Positions 12,323-24,300 of a DNA stretch of 64,000 nt are shown one piece after another. The notes under the pieces are model-generated. The model searched no databases, was not told where the DNA came from, and saw only the letters and a program-made list of their open reading frames with translations. The stretch comes from Branchiostoma floridae. Taxonomy: Eukaryota; Chordata; Leptocardii; Amphioxiformes; Branchiostomatidae. The first letter of the stretch is position 1. Each line of letters starts with the position of its first letter. A program made the translations under genes and the position numbers. The stretch lies in NCBI RefSeq assembly GCF_000003815.2, contig NC_049991.1, forward strand, positions 15,270,202 through 15,334,201, written 5' to 3'.

Positions 12323-15300
12323 TCACTTCTTCTTCTTGTCCTCTACCTCTTCATATGCTGGGGGTGGGTCCTGTGGAAAACAGGCAGGTGGAAATGAATC
12401 TTACGACAGTGATGCTGTAAAAGTAGACTTCAATGCTGGGCACTACCTCAAGACATATAAGAGCTGATAGCTTTTTAAACAGTATCAGAATAAGCATCAA
12501 GTTAAGAACATGTGTATTGTACCAGCAAAGATTAGCTTCCATTCGGAATATACATAATCTTACCCTACTGCAAATACACCGTTAGAAAAACTCTCAGAAA
12601 ACAGTGAAAAGCAGCCAGTCAAAGTTAACATCAGTACCAACCTGTGGGACAGGCTGTTGTTGGGGCAGGTACACATTGTGGGGGTTGTTAGGGTCATAAT
12701 AAGCACTAGCTGCTGCTTCCTGGGCCTTCGCATCTGTAACACATAAAACTGACTTTACTTCATGTCATGCATGTATCATTGGAAAGTGCTATCCTCTTTA
12801 TATATGATAAAAAAGTCTTATTTGCATTGACAATATCCATAGAGTAGCGTTCATGGTATTTCAAGCCATGCACTATCACTGGAAAATGCTACTCTCACTG
12901 GATTTAAAACAAGAAAGCTTTTAAAAAAAGCTGGCCGGGGCGCATTTGGAAGGACTACCTCAAAATTTCATGTTGTGTTCCAGTAAAATGTGCATCATTA
13001 TTAAACTAGAAGTTTATATCTAAAATCTATGGGAAGTTGGCTGGAAACCTTTGTTCACTGGTATAATTGGATTTTCCGGCGTACTTTTGTGGGCGGAATT
13101 GTATCCCTTGTGTGCGCTGTGTGCCGGATATAAAAATCGTAAAAGAAACTCCGGTGCGAGACCACAGCCAAAGGCGGGAAGAGGTCCCGGATGTGCATTG
13201 TCGTTCTTTCTTCGTGACAGAAATTTCACTGTGGAGAACCTCTTAATTGGAATTCCACACGAATCCAGTGATCTTTGATTCTACCAATGGGATGTTGTGG
13301 ACTCTTCAGTATGAAGCGTAGAAGTGCATCAGTGCGTCTATTAAAGTGTATCGCACACATGACAGGGTCTGATCTCATTAGGTTCCATTTGTCTTGTTGT
13401 GGTAATGCTTTAGCTTCTTCATAGGTCAGGTCAGGATTCAGGGTCATGAACAATTCTGGCCAGTTTAAATCATTAGCAGACACAGTGACAAACCATGTTG
13501 GTGGTCCAATAGTGTTTATTTTTGCTAGCAAGTTTAGCAGTTGGTCCTTGAAGTAAGCTGCTGTTCCACGTATATTCTTCATAAAAGTGTATGATGTGCT
13601 TTCAACATGTTGATCAATTTCATGATGCAGATCGCCTGCTGTTAGTGGCTGTGCTATGGATTGTGATCTAACATTACTCTGCTTTTGCATTCTACATACA
13701 ATGGATATCTGACTGTACAATTTCTTGATTTCATACGAGTTCAAGGCAAAGAAGAGCCATGGGATGTTTTTTCTCCAGCAATCATTGATATTGAGCAAAC
13801 GTGATTGGAAGTACTGTAAGTCTGTTAGTTGTACATCACGCGTCTGTTTGAAGCCATTTTTACCATATGGGTATAACTGTGGAAAACAGTGTTCCTCAAG
13901 ATCAGTCTCTTTAAATATGCTTTGTGGTGGTGATGTTTCACGTGGTAGTGATATCACTGGGACATTGTCTGTTACATTCTGCAACAGAGATTGTAACTGG
14001 ACATTTGGATTAATGTAGTTACAGGGAAAAGCTGAGAGTTCTTGGACAGTAGAAGGTGCACTTGAGAAGTCTGGTTCATTGGCGTCTGTGATCATTGGAT
14101 TGAATTCACTTGACTTTTTTACCCAGTTTTCAAAGGTAGCTATGTTCACATGTGAATATAGATGATTATGCGTTACCAGCCATGTAAGAGCTTCATGCAT
14201 TTTGGAAAATCGTACAATGTGTTGTGGGTCTGTTCTTTGTGTTTTACTTTCATTTGTCTGACAAGGGTGTACTATTACTAGCCCAGCTGTATCTTGGCTA
14301 TGTGGTAACAGTTGGCAAGTAGTTTCAATGTTGGTAGGGAAACTTATGGCTTGACCTTGTTCACCAAATTGTCCACCTGGTAATACAATTAACTTGATGA
14401 AGGTGTATTTCAAACTGACAAGTCTTGTTTCCATTCTACTGAGTTGTTTCAGGCATGATGGAATGTCACCTGGATCCATATTGTTAGTCCAAGCATTGGG
14501 TATGGGTTTGTCTTTTTCAAGACAAATCAAACACTTTGAACAGAGATGATGTTGACCAGAAATATCATTGACTATTTTGTCTATGACAGCATTGTTGCAG
14601 TTTCGCACTTGGTCATGAAATAACAATTGTCTACATATGCTACAGTAGTACTTTGGCTGCTGTTTTATATAGCAATGAAATGCAGGAAAGTCTGATTTGT
14701 ATTGTTCACTGNNNNNNNNNNNNNNNNNNNNNNNNNNNNNNNNNNNNNNNNNNNNNNNNNNNNNNNNNNNNNNNNNNNNNNNNNNNNNNNNNNNNNNNNN
14801 NNNNNNNNNNNTGATGTTCTTCGTTTTGCAGTCTTTCATCTTTTTCCTCAGGGGTCTCATTTGCTCGTTTTGCTTTATATGATGCTCTTTGCTGTGCTGC
14901 TTTTTGCTCACAGGTCTCATTTGCTTTCTTTGCTTTGTATGATGTTCTTTGTTCTGCAAGACTCTCTGTCTTCTGTTGATAGGTTTGTTTTTCTTGTTTG
15001 TCCTTGCATATTGCGCTTTGGATTGCAAGACCTTGCACTTTTTTATCATTTAAATTTGATGCTGCATTTGGTGACATTACTAATTGATTCAAGAGGCCTT
15101 CATTCCTGTTCTCTGGCATAGCACTTGGATGTTTGCTTGTGGTGCATGGCACAATGTTTTTCCCAGTACTTTGGTTACAATGTGGTGCAAATGGAAATGC
15201 TGTGTTTGGTTGTTGTAGGTTCTCTTTCGTAGATACAAACTCTGGTTTAACCAAGGTGTATGTGTGTTGTTGTTGAACTTGAAAGCAGTTTTCTGACTCA

Positions 15301-18300
15301 ATCATAGAAGAAACATTGCTAGTCAGATTGATAATGTGTATACCAGTAGGTTCAACTGATAAGAAAACATTTTCTGCTTGTACTGGGACAACCTCAAAAT
15401 TGCATGTTGTGTTCCAGTTAAGTTGTTGCAAGAATGAAACTAGATTGCTGTTTGAACTGTGCATGCTTAAAGTAGAAGTGCCATGGCTATCTGGCAATGC
15501 TGTTATGGGACTTCTGGCATGTGAGTCATAAACAAAATACTTGTTATCAGCGTGCAACAATGCTACTGTTGAACCAGTTATTCCATGTGCTGTTATGAAA
15601 AGACAAGTGTTGGATTCAGCAAATGCTGCTTCTAGGGCTTTCTTTAAGGTGTAATAAGGATAGACTGCTTCTGTGGCAAATATGTCTCCAGTGTAAGACT
15701 CTTTTATTGATACACGTACAGTATTGTTGTAAAGTTGCAAATAGTCTGGAATATCATCAACGGAGAGGAACTCCACACCAGATCTTAGTGATGGTTTTAT
15801 GTAGGTGTATAGTGCATCTCCTTGAAAAAGTACACCATCAAGGTCTGTACTTGTCCAGGTAATTGCTTGTCTGCAAGTACTGTGGTTAACAACTGCCATT
15901 AAAGCATTTGCAGTGCATTGTTTGCCTCTATTATCTCCACTGAAAATGATGTCACCTTGGTGGTATTTTCCCGATAAAATAGATTCACACATTGTTCACA
16001 ATATATGTGTTCTTTGCTTGACTTTATTTGCACAATGCACAGTGCTCAGTGGCACAATTGAGTCTGGTGTGTGCAAAATGCACAGTGCTCAATGGCACGA
16101 TTGGTCTGGTGTGTGCAAAATGCACAGTGCTCAATGGCACGATTGGTCTGGTGTGTGCAAAATGCACAGTGCTCAATGGCACGATAGGTCTGGTGTGTGC
16201 AAAATGCACAGTGCTCAATGGCACGATAGGTCTGGTGTGTGCAAAATGCACAGTGCTCAGTGGCACAATTGGTCTGGTGTGTGCAAAATGCAGTGCTCAG
16301 TGGCACGATTGAGTCTGGTATGTGCAAAATGCACAGTGATCAATGATCTGTTAATAGGTCTCAAGGTCTAATTTGGTTGGATCAAGGACTCTCTTTCAAA
16401 CCTCTTTGGTTGGATGCAAAATGTAATGCGTAGATTTCAGCAGAAGAAGTATAAATGTGTACTGTGTAAAATCTTATTGAGTACAGACTTTTGCTAGCTG
16501 TAAGTTTCTGTATATTACTGTGTCACTTGTATATATAGCAGAGAACAGTCTAAGGCGTCACTGAAACAGAAAGAAAATATTGTCTTGATCACATAACATC
16601 TTACTAGTACCAACAAAAAGCAAAAATCTACAAAAGTTCAGGTGTGACATCTTGCCAACTGCTTTGCTGATTGTTTAACAGTTAGCTACAATCCGTTGTT
16701 TTCTACTATTCTTTGGAAATGTATGTTTTAATGTATTAGAATCCGATCCATCTTTTCAACTTGTACGATATTTTTACAATCAAAAATGCCCTGCATAATG
16801 CCTCGCATCGGCTCAAGCACAGTGCACCATTAAACTATCTAAATTCTCGTCAATCCCCACACACTGGTTTTACTAAAAAAACTATATACCGTTCCTTGGA
16901 AATATGTTTCAATGTGTCCGAATTCATGATCACTATCTTTTCAAATTGTACGTTACTCTTACGATCGAAAATGTCCTGCAGGACCTCCTGCAGCTGCATA
17001 TATAGACGCACGCCCCCCTCCCACCCGCACGTAAACTGTTCCAATCGTTGCACAATAAACTTGACTGTATACCCTCCACAAAATCTTTCGTCAAATGTCG
17101 TGCTCATTTTACTCACATGACACTACGCCTTAGAATGTAATGTTATATTTTAATACATCCGAATTCCAGAAAGATAACTTTACAAACTGTACCAATTTCT
17201 GTACGATAAAAATCTCACCTCCTCCGCACCGTCAACGCCCGTGAGGGTATTTACCGGAATAACCCGAAATGACCCGGAATAACCCGGAATAACCGTAATA
17301 TTTCTTGTTCCCATGGCCATATATACATTATTTTATGCCAAAATATTGCATTCTGCGATCTTAACTTATCAAAGCACACTGTATTTCGGTAGCTTTCATC
17401 CTTTATTAAGGTTATTCCGGGTTATTCCGGGTTATTCCGGGTTATTCCGCTAAATACCCGGACCCGTCAACGCTATCGCAAAATGAACCGTGCGATTTAA
17501 CGACAACTCCTCAAATGTTACATGACCAGTGTTTTACTGCAAATCAAGAAACATTTTCCTTTCCTAGACTTTGCTAATGAGCGCTGCAATGTTTTCTGTA
17601 CGAGTAGAGGTCATGGATAAACAGTATTCTTACAACGTTTATTTGAAGGGCTAAGAAGGGCTGAGAATTGTCGTAAAAACGCACGGTACATTGCGTTTAT
17701 TTGAAGGGCTGAGAAGGGCTGAGAATTGTCGTAAAAACGCACGGTACATTTTGCGACCATAGCAGACCCATCCAAGGACGAACCATTAAACCGGGGACAA
17801 AGCCGGGCGCCTGCGGCGCCCCGGCAAAAAACCTCAAACCTGCACTGACATAGAATAGAATGGCACTATGTTGAACGATGGTTTCAGAATCTTTTATAGT
17901 ATAATTATACTTTCCAATTTAACTTTTACAATCTTATTGTATTGTTGTACTACTACATACACTCCAGTGCAAATTCAAGTTGTATCACACATTTGTGTCA
18001 CAATGCTCTTACCAGTGGGGTTCATTCCAGGCGGAGGCGCCGACGCATAAACCCCAGGGTATGGCGGAGGTGGGGCTCCGTACGCTCCGTTCGCCATCGG
18101 TGGTGCGGTGGGATACGCCGGGGGCGCGTAGGCAGGGTCAAACACTCCTGGAGGAGGGGGACCAGGGGCATACGCTCCGTTAGGAGGGGGCATGTACACA
18201 TTGCCCATGGGCATGGGGGGTGCTCTGTTACCATTGCGAGAAGCTGAAAAAAACAAAAAGCAAAATTAAAAAACAAATACTTGGCAGCAAATGAGCAACA

Positions 18301-20584
18301 TTTCTGTACTACTTAACTGTGTTTAAGAATCTGAATCTGATTCAGTGCCCCATAACAAAACTTCTGTTAAGTATTGTCCTTGCTTTGGAAAGATTTTGAA
18401 AAAATTGGGCAGCCATAATGTTGCTTTCTATTCTAGTTAGCTTTGCATTAGTATACATGGATTTTTAGGGAAAAAAACAAGGAAAAGAACTAAGACAGTG
18501 AAACATAAAAGCTCTTGCAAAAAGAGAACTCGTGAAGAGTTAATGAAGTGGTTGGATTATGCTATCTACCGTGTTTTCAGATTTGAATGAATTGTAAATG
18601 GTTTGTTAGCGTTTTGGAATTTCAAACAGTTTCCAAAACTACACAGTAGCACATATACAGTAAACAATTAGCTTTCAATGTATAAACAAAAGTAACTGCA
18701 AAAGCCCCCTCAACTGTAAAGAATCTAAGAACATTGAACCTGAACCATCAGGACACTCACCTTCACTGCCCAGTTTCAGCAGGGCCTGACCAAACTCGAT
18801 GGCTCCTCCGTGGTTAAATGTCATCTTGAAAACTACCTTTCCTTCCCAGCCACCTGAGGAGAAAAATAAGGTCACCATCAGTGTCTGCTTCTTTATTTTG
18901 TGAGCAGTATTCTTGTCTAAAATTGGAGGTTTCTATTTTCTTTTTGGCTAATATTTTTATTTTCATATTGTTGTTATGCCAATAGCCGTTACTCACGCAA
19001 CTGGATATGATTTTGCACGCATTTGTCAGTGACACTAGTGAGATCTTGTTGAACCGCAGGTTTTATACCACAAATATGAATGATGTGTAAAGGTGGTGAA
19101 GACAAAGATCAAGCCATTTTCTTTAAGTACAGATTGAGGGATTGAATTTTGCATCTGCTGTCTCCAATCAAATCAACGTACCCTGACCCTGACAAAAAAG
19201 AAATTAAGGCTAACAGAAGACAATGAAAGACATAAAGAAGAAAATGTACCTCCAGGTTCAGCGCTGACTTTCCCCTTGATGGCGTTGGCTCCGAACATGG
19301 GCTGTTTGATCTCCACTCCCTTCATCAGGTGGAAGGGCATGTGGAAGGACTGCATCAGGTCACGACCTTTGGTGTGGAAGATCACCTGGACCACAACAGA
19401 CGATTGATGAAGTAGGGTTACTATCATTGTTGTAGATATTAAAGTATATTCAAGAGCTATTTATATGTAAAACAGAGAAAACTGTGCACAACCAGCAAAT
19501 CTAAAATCTTTATCTATGCTATACAGGTAATGACTCTGTAGAACATTTAAATTTTTAAGAGTAAAATAAGACTTATTGATTGCAGTGTAACACTGCATTG
19601 TGTATCATTATAACTGAAACATTTGGCCTGAGCTCATATTACTAGTATATGCCTCAACTAAGGCAGTCTCTATGAAAATTGGCTTTGGTGGTGGTATAAC
19701 TCATTCTCCTGGCCAACTCCCTTCCCCGGCACAGAGAACTGTTAAGCTCATGTAGAGAATCATGAATCAGCGTTCCCCAAAAAAATAAATACCACCAATC
19801 TGAAAGTCTGCAAAGGGGGCTAGAGACTTACCCTGTAGTTAGTCAGGAACACCTTTCCCTTCTTGGTACCTTTGAGGTGGTCAGACAGGGGGCCTGGCTC
19901 CGGGTCCTCAAACACCAGCTCTACACCATCGTAGTCCATCACAATACTGGAAACAAAACATGAGTAGGCAGATTTTCACTATCAATTTGATATTGTATAT
20001 GGTAGTTTCCATACATGTATTAGTCTTCATACTTCAACATAAGTGTGTAACAAGCCTTTGGTAAAACCAAGGAGGTTCAGAGATTATCATGACCAATATT
20101 AGCAGACAGGATCACAGTAATGTTAGCAGTTCTGGCTTCTCTATCTCTATGGAGTGGTGTTCAAACAGTCTTTAATATTTATGTTACACAACATTCTGAT
20201 ACACGCCTTCGTCGATTTGCAAGGAAGTTACATGTATTTTGATGAGCGCCTGTTTCTTTTCCGTTGTATCTCCTCACATTATGTTAATGGTTTTTTGCAA
20301 GCCAAGAGACATTAAGTAATCTGGTGTAGATAGTAACATCTACTATGTGCTTCAAAATGGCTATGACGACATCATCTTCAGCATCCCCGAACAGGAAGTG
20401 TTCACATTTGACAACACATTTTATCCAGAAAACACCCGTTGCCATAGCAAACTACCACATCTTAAGAATCTTTGCGTCCTTAACAATCGAAAAACACAAA
20501 AGACAGCTGTAAAATGTGGCCGTACCGTTCTCCATTAAACACTAAAACTCCGCCGTTCTGATGGTGCGCTCTGTTCACCGCCAT
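12323..20584 (-). CDS. WBP2: WW domain-binding protein 2 (WBP2)
   Basis: Seven coding exons on the minus strand: 20526-20584, 19832-19946, 19250-19385, 18761-18853, 18013-18243, 12642-12733, 12323-12370. Every junction is GT-AG and in phase, giving 257 aa (human WBP2 is 261). It starts [20 protein letters not shown]. Residues about 20-130 form the GRAM/PH-like domain, with the conserved [17 protein letters not shown] and [18 protein letters not shown] stretches and [13 protein letters not shown]. The tail is Pro/Tyr-rich with PPxY motifs at 175-178 (PPAY), 193-196 (PPPY) and 245-248 (PPAY), and ends EEVEDKKKK. The family binds WW proteins such as YAP, NEDD4 and WWOX through the PY motifs and acts as a nuclear receptor co-activator. 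The [13 protein letters not shown] block is also conserved. Intron 5 (12734-18012) is unusually long because it hosts a Helitron fragment and other repeats. Confidence 0.96.
12957..12990. repeat. Short duplicate of the Helitron coding sequence
   Basis: About 30 bases, CTCAAAATTTCATGTTGTGT plus the following TCCAGT, match 15390-15419 inside the Helitron frame in the same orientation (CTCAAAATTGCATGTTGTGT, then TCCAGT) with one mismatch. This suggests rearrangement at the truncated end. Confidence 0.5.
13226..15992 (-). pseudogene. Truncated Helitron protein: C76-like peptidase, NETPEE repeats, DUF6570, Helitron-like N
   Basis: Two minus-strand open segments flank the 100-N gap. The first (start 15992) opens with a cysteine-peptidase-like domain: [11 protein letters not shown] puts Cys at residue 26, and [10 protein letters not shown] puts Asp156 and His158. 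This order matches the C76/OTU-like deubiquitinase domain seen in animal Helitron proteins. Charged repeats follow ([22 protein letters not shown]), similar to NETPEE arrays of Helitrons. After the gap come a CxxC...CxxC region of DUF6570 type ([17 protein letters not shown]) and the Helitron-like N domain ([22 protein letters not shown]). The frame stops at [11 protein letters not shown], where intact relatives continue into the HxH of the HUH relaxase motif. The rolling-circle nuclease and helicase are therefore absent. The frame across the gap cannot be judged. Confidence 0.85.
14712..14811. other. Assembly gap, 100 N
   Basis: Exactly 100 N, a conventional placeholder for a gap of unknown size. 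It falls in the NETPEE-type repeat region of the Helitron frame, so a collapsed tandem repeat is a likely cause. Confidence 0.97.
16028..16340. repeat. 42-bp minisatellite, about 7 copies
   Basis: The unit contains GTGTGCAAAATGCACAGTGC and then TCAATGGCACGATTGGTCTG. Successive CACAGTGCTC blocks at 16081, 16123 and 16165 give a 42-bp period. Because 42 is 14 codons, long open frames appear on both strands. These are repeat artefacts and not genes. The last units are shortened or diverged. Confidence 0.9.
17229..17473. mobile_element. MITE with CCGGAATAACCC arrays and 8-10 bp target duplication
   Basis: Direct repeats CCGTCAACGC at 17229-17238 and 17464-17473 flank a body of about 225 bp. Its ends are inverted: GGGTATTTACCGGAATAACCC on the left and the complement of that pattern on the right. 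Each end carries a small array of the 10-bp unit CCGGAATAAC, in opposite orientation at the two ends. It is non-coding and lies in WBP2 intron 5. Confidence 0.8.
17636..17751. repeat. 58-bp tandem duplication
   Basis: Two units, 17636-17693 and 17694-17751, starting CGTTTATTTGAAGGGCT and ending ACGCACGGTACATT. They are almost identical, with one substitution in the AAGGGCT(A/G)AG block, so the duplication is recent. Confidence 0.9.
19688..19826 (-). repeat. SINE-like repeat R2, copy B
   Basis: Homologous to 22999-23137 over about 135 bp. Shared blocks include GGTGGTATAACT, TTCTCCTGG, GAGAACC/T, AATCA(C/T)GAATCAGCG and GTCTGC. It sits in the WBP2 intron between exons 19250-19385 and 19832-19946, reaching within about 10 bp of the donor. 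It has no tRNA head. Confidence 0.75.
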
Positions 20585-21319
20585 CTTGTTGGACTGTGTG
20601 ATGATGACGACTTTTCAGGTGACGTCATGGCTTGACCTCTGACATCCACAACAAAGTCGATAAACACAATCTGGGTAACAAATTAGCCTCCTTACTTAGA
20701 CAATATTCTTCTTTTGTTGAACGGAAATCAAAGTTTGCGCATTAACCATTTAAAGAATGATGGTAACTCGTTTGATAATAAAAATTTCTGACAAGTCCGA
20801 CTTTGTTTGGATCTTCTTGCGGCAGGAAAGAGTGAAATGTCGACATTGTTCACAATATCCGCTGAGTAGTTTTGAAAATTGTACATTTCCCATGCAGTTC
20901 TCTGTTCAACATGATAGAGCTTTTTGTAAGACTGTACTGTTTGTCCGACCTGAACTGGAATCATTCTTACTTCCTTACACAAACTATTGACTTGAAAACA
21001 ATAGGTAAGTAATTCGCAACCCAGGCTATCGTTCCAACCACCTGTTTATGTTACTCCTGTTGAAACAAAAGACCGAGTGTATGTTACTCTGTCATTCATC
21101 TAAGCATGAGTTACTGTTCATTGTGATGATTGTTGACTTTTCAAGACTTAACAGCGCCAAAACTCTTGGGAAATCGACCTCTAGATCGCCGCATGACCTC
21201 CTTTTGTGTCGCTAGGCAACAAGAGGTCGGATTACCTGTGAACCGTTCATAAGGTCCTGGCAGACTTAGTTGCTTGTCTTTACTTTCTCAGCACCTGTAT
21301 ACTTGTTTTCGTCAACGTT
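20585..21319. promoter_or_regulatory. Divergent spacer between WBP2 and the IQANK1-like gene
   Basis: The WBP2 start (minus) and the IQANK1-like start (plus) face away from each other across 735 bp. Near the WBP2 start the complementary strand carries CCATCTTGTTGG and TGACGTCA (palindromic CRE-like, about 20620-20627). Near the other start is a short CG-containing stretch. A shared or paired promoter is an inference, and no TATA box was assigned. Confidence 0.45.
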
Positions 21320-24300
21320 ATGCCGCCGAAAAAGCCTGTAGTCAAGGCAGGAGCCAAACCAAAGCCCAAGGGGGCGACAGGAGCTAGCTCTGGAGCGAAA
21401 AAGCCAGCAGCAGGTGCTCCTGCCAAAGCCACAGCGGCCCCTGCAGCCACTGCTAAAGGTAAGTAGGGTAAAAGTTAGGAGGGGGCGGAGCTGTCTGCTT
21501 AGGACAAGGTGCTCGTGGTGCAGATTGATCTTAAAATTCACCCTGTTGCCCTTTAAGTTGTAAAATTCTGTCGATTTTGTTTGATATGACACCGATTTCG
21601 GGGACGAAACGCAGAGGCCCGGTACGCGGTAGGACGTTTCGTGCAGAAATTGAATAATTATGAAACATGACTATGCCGGAAGTCATGTTTCATAACCTTG
21701 GCTAATGCATGGAGAACAAAAGTAGCTATGCTATACCGGCAGCCCCATGTCGCTGTGCTTGTGCATCATACAATACGTCTATAATTAGTGTAACTTACTA
21801 AAATAAGCAAAGACACCCAAACAAACAACTGAGCCCTCTTCTTAATAGACTAACCCAGATTCAACCTAATCTCTAAGCAGATGTTAGAAAATCACACGTA
21901 ACGTTTTTCAATCTCACGGGACCTAGGCTTTGCCTGATGTTTCGCGAAAACGGGAATTGCAGAACGGTGACGATTTGTCTTTCTACATCTTCTTTGATAT
22001 TAGACTGAAAACAATTTTTTTATCAGAAGGCCTCAAAAGACTACAAGTTTAACAAGTACAGAAATTTATAGTAGATAAACACAGGTGTACTACGGCTCAG
22101 AGTCTGCGTAGACTTCGATCGCCAACTCTTTACTGATGTGATTCCATCTTATCCGAGTTAAACAAAGTTATGCAAAGGCTTTGATATAGACGTTGCACAA
22201 GATATTGATTTAGTCACGGTGTAGTGGATGTTGGCTTATTGAAAGGATATGTTTGCTCAGGACCGGGGAATATAAAGACGTAAAGAAAACAACACAACGC
22301 AACGGACTAACATGAAGTCGAGCAGGATCGGAGACAATTTTGTCATACGCATAGATGAGCTCTATTGATCATGTATGGAAATTCATAACATCATACCTGT
22401 AACTACGAATCTATGTATCTTGGAGATCATGATTGTCATTATGCCACCATTTCCTCGATCACAGAAAAACCCGAAGAACCTAAGGAGATACCGGAAGTGA
22501 AGATAGTCCTCAAGCAGCTGATCGACGTGCTGATGAATGATACAGGCGACAAGATCAAAGAGTCGGGAAAGTACGAAATATCTACAGTACTTGTAATGTT
22601 AACGTTATGTATGTTTAATTTACGTAAAAGTTACGTAAGATAGACATTTCTGTGGTAAGTCATGATGAGAAGAGGTGGTCGCTTGGGCAGGTTTGACTGT
22701 ACGACGCAATGAACGTAATTAAGAGCATTCAAGCAATATCAATTTTCCACTTTAAAAATATATGACGAGGCATCACTAAAAAAAACTAATTCTTGAAGAT
22801 GATGTGTTCCACGACAGATGGCCTCTTGTTATTGACGAGTCGGACCGAGTGTCCACCTTCCTGCGGTACCAGGACACAAACTACCTGAATGCCAAAAACC
22901 CCGGGGACATGGAGCCGGAGAGGATACGCATGGCGATTATCGGGGCGATCAGGTGAGTACATAGATAGGTTTGTAAAAGTACTTTCTAACACAGCGCGCT
23001 GGTGGTATAACTACTTCTCCTGGGCAACTGCCTTCTCGGCATAGAGAACCTCTACCCCGTGAGCCATATTGATAATCACGAATCAGCGCTATCTCCAAAA
23101 ACAAACACCACCGTTCCGAATGTCTGCGGAAGAGGCCACTCACACTCATTCTCGTGCATTTAGAATCGCTGAAAAGGGCGAAAAAAATACTGTTTCCCAT
23201 GCCGGGAATCGAACCCGGGCCTTGTGGGTGAAAGCCACAAATCCTAACCACTAGACCACATGGGATGACATGCCTCCTACAGCCCATAAAATACACCGCA
23301 TTTTTTGCAATATCTTAACTGAGCAACATCGATTGATTCTGATTGATTTATTCTCCGTAGTTTCTCATTATTGTCACCAAGCCTATAGCTAGACCCTTGC
23401 AGTCCTTGATAGCTATAGTGACGTCGGTTGCTGGTTGGTTGGCCTTGCAATTGGTGGCACCCGAACCAACAAGTGAAAAATTTGCAAATGGCGGTAAGCA
23501 ATTAAACGATGACGTATATTCTGACCTTAGCGCTGTTAAAGACGTTTAATTATAAAAAGGAAAATATTCTTCTGTTCTATTATAGGTTCGGGAAGCCGGT
23601 AGTGCTGGACATGATGGACACGCACATGTTTCACGCCGCCGCCGACAAGTTTGATGTCGTGCAGAAGGGCCTTCTGGAGTCCGTGATGACCAAGGACATC
23701 CTTGTAGATCAGAAGTAAGTGGCCAGTTAACCTTCACCTTTTACAACTAACATCATCGGCATAAAATGGAGACTAATTGACATGTAATTCCAAAATAAAC
23801 GCGTGTAATTATGACGATGACGTCGGAAAGACGGGGAGGGGCGCTCATTAGGGAGTGGAGGTTACTAAAGTTTGTTTATTCATCTGTTTACATGTAATGT
23901 TATGTAAGTAAACAGTTATAGATAGGGGAAAATGAATAAAAAAATGCATGCGCTGACATTTTGCTTGAATTAGACTTGTCAAAAATGCAAATAACAGTCA
24001 AAAATGACATTTTTCTATCGAACTTTGGGTCTTTTCAACATTGCACCATGTACTGTATTAGGAATTTGAGAATTCAATTTTTTAGTGACCCGTTGTCAGT
24101 CATTAGCCTGATTGAATCTCGCTTATAGCAGCCTGCCCAACATCCAACCGGCCTCCTAGCCGGTACAGCCCCAGACAGCAGAGTTTGTATTATACAGATT
24201 TATCATTCTTTTATTTGCTATCATGACTTTTACTCGTGCAGATACACGTCTCTGGTGAAGGACACGGACCCCGATGAGTACACGGATCAGTCCTCCGCGT

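Larger units (their letters stand above)
13226..16345 (-). mobile_element. Helitron fragment inside WBP2 intron 5
   Basis: The element comprises the coding remnant and, just upstream of its start, a 42-bp minisatellite. I could not place a 5' TC end or a 3' hairpin-CTRR end. The 3' part is missing after 13226, so the outer limits are approximate. Its orientation is the same as the host gene WBP2. Confidence 0.75.

Noticed and set aside
16024-16371. Several open frames on both strands
   Set aside because: All arise from the 42-bp minisatellite, whose period is a multiple of three.
17942-18276. Arg-rich plus-strand and second minus-strand frames
   Set aside because: Shadows of WBP2 exon 5 (18013-18243).
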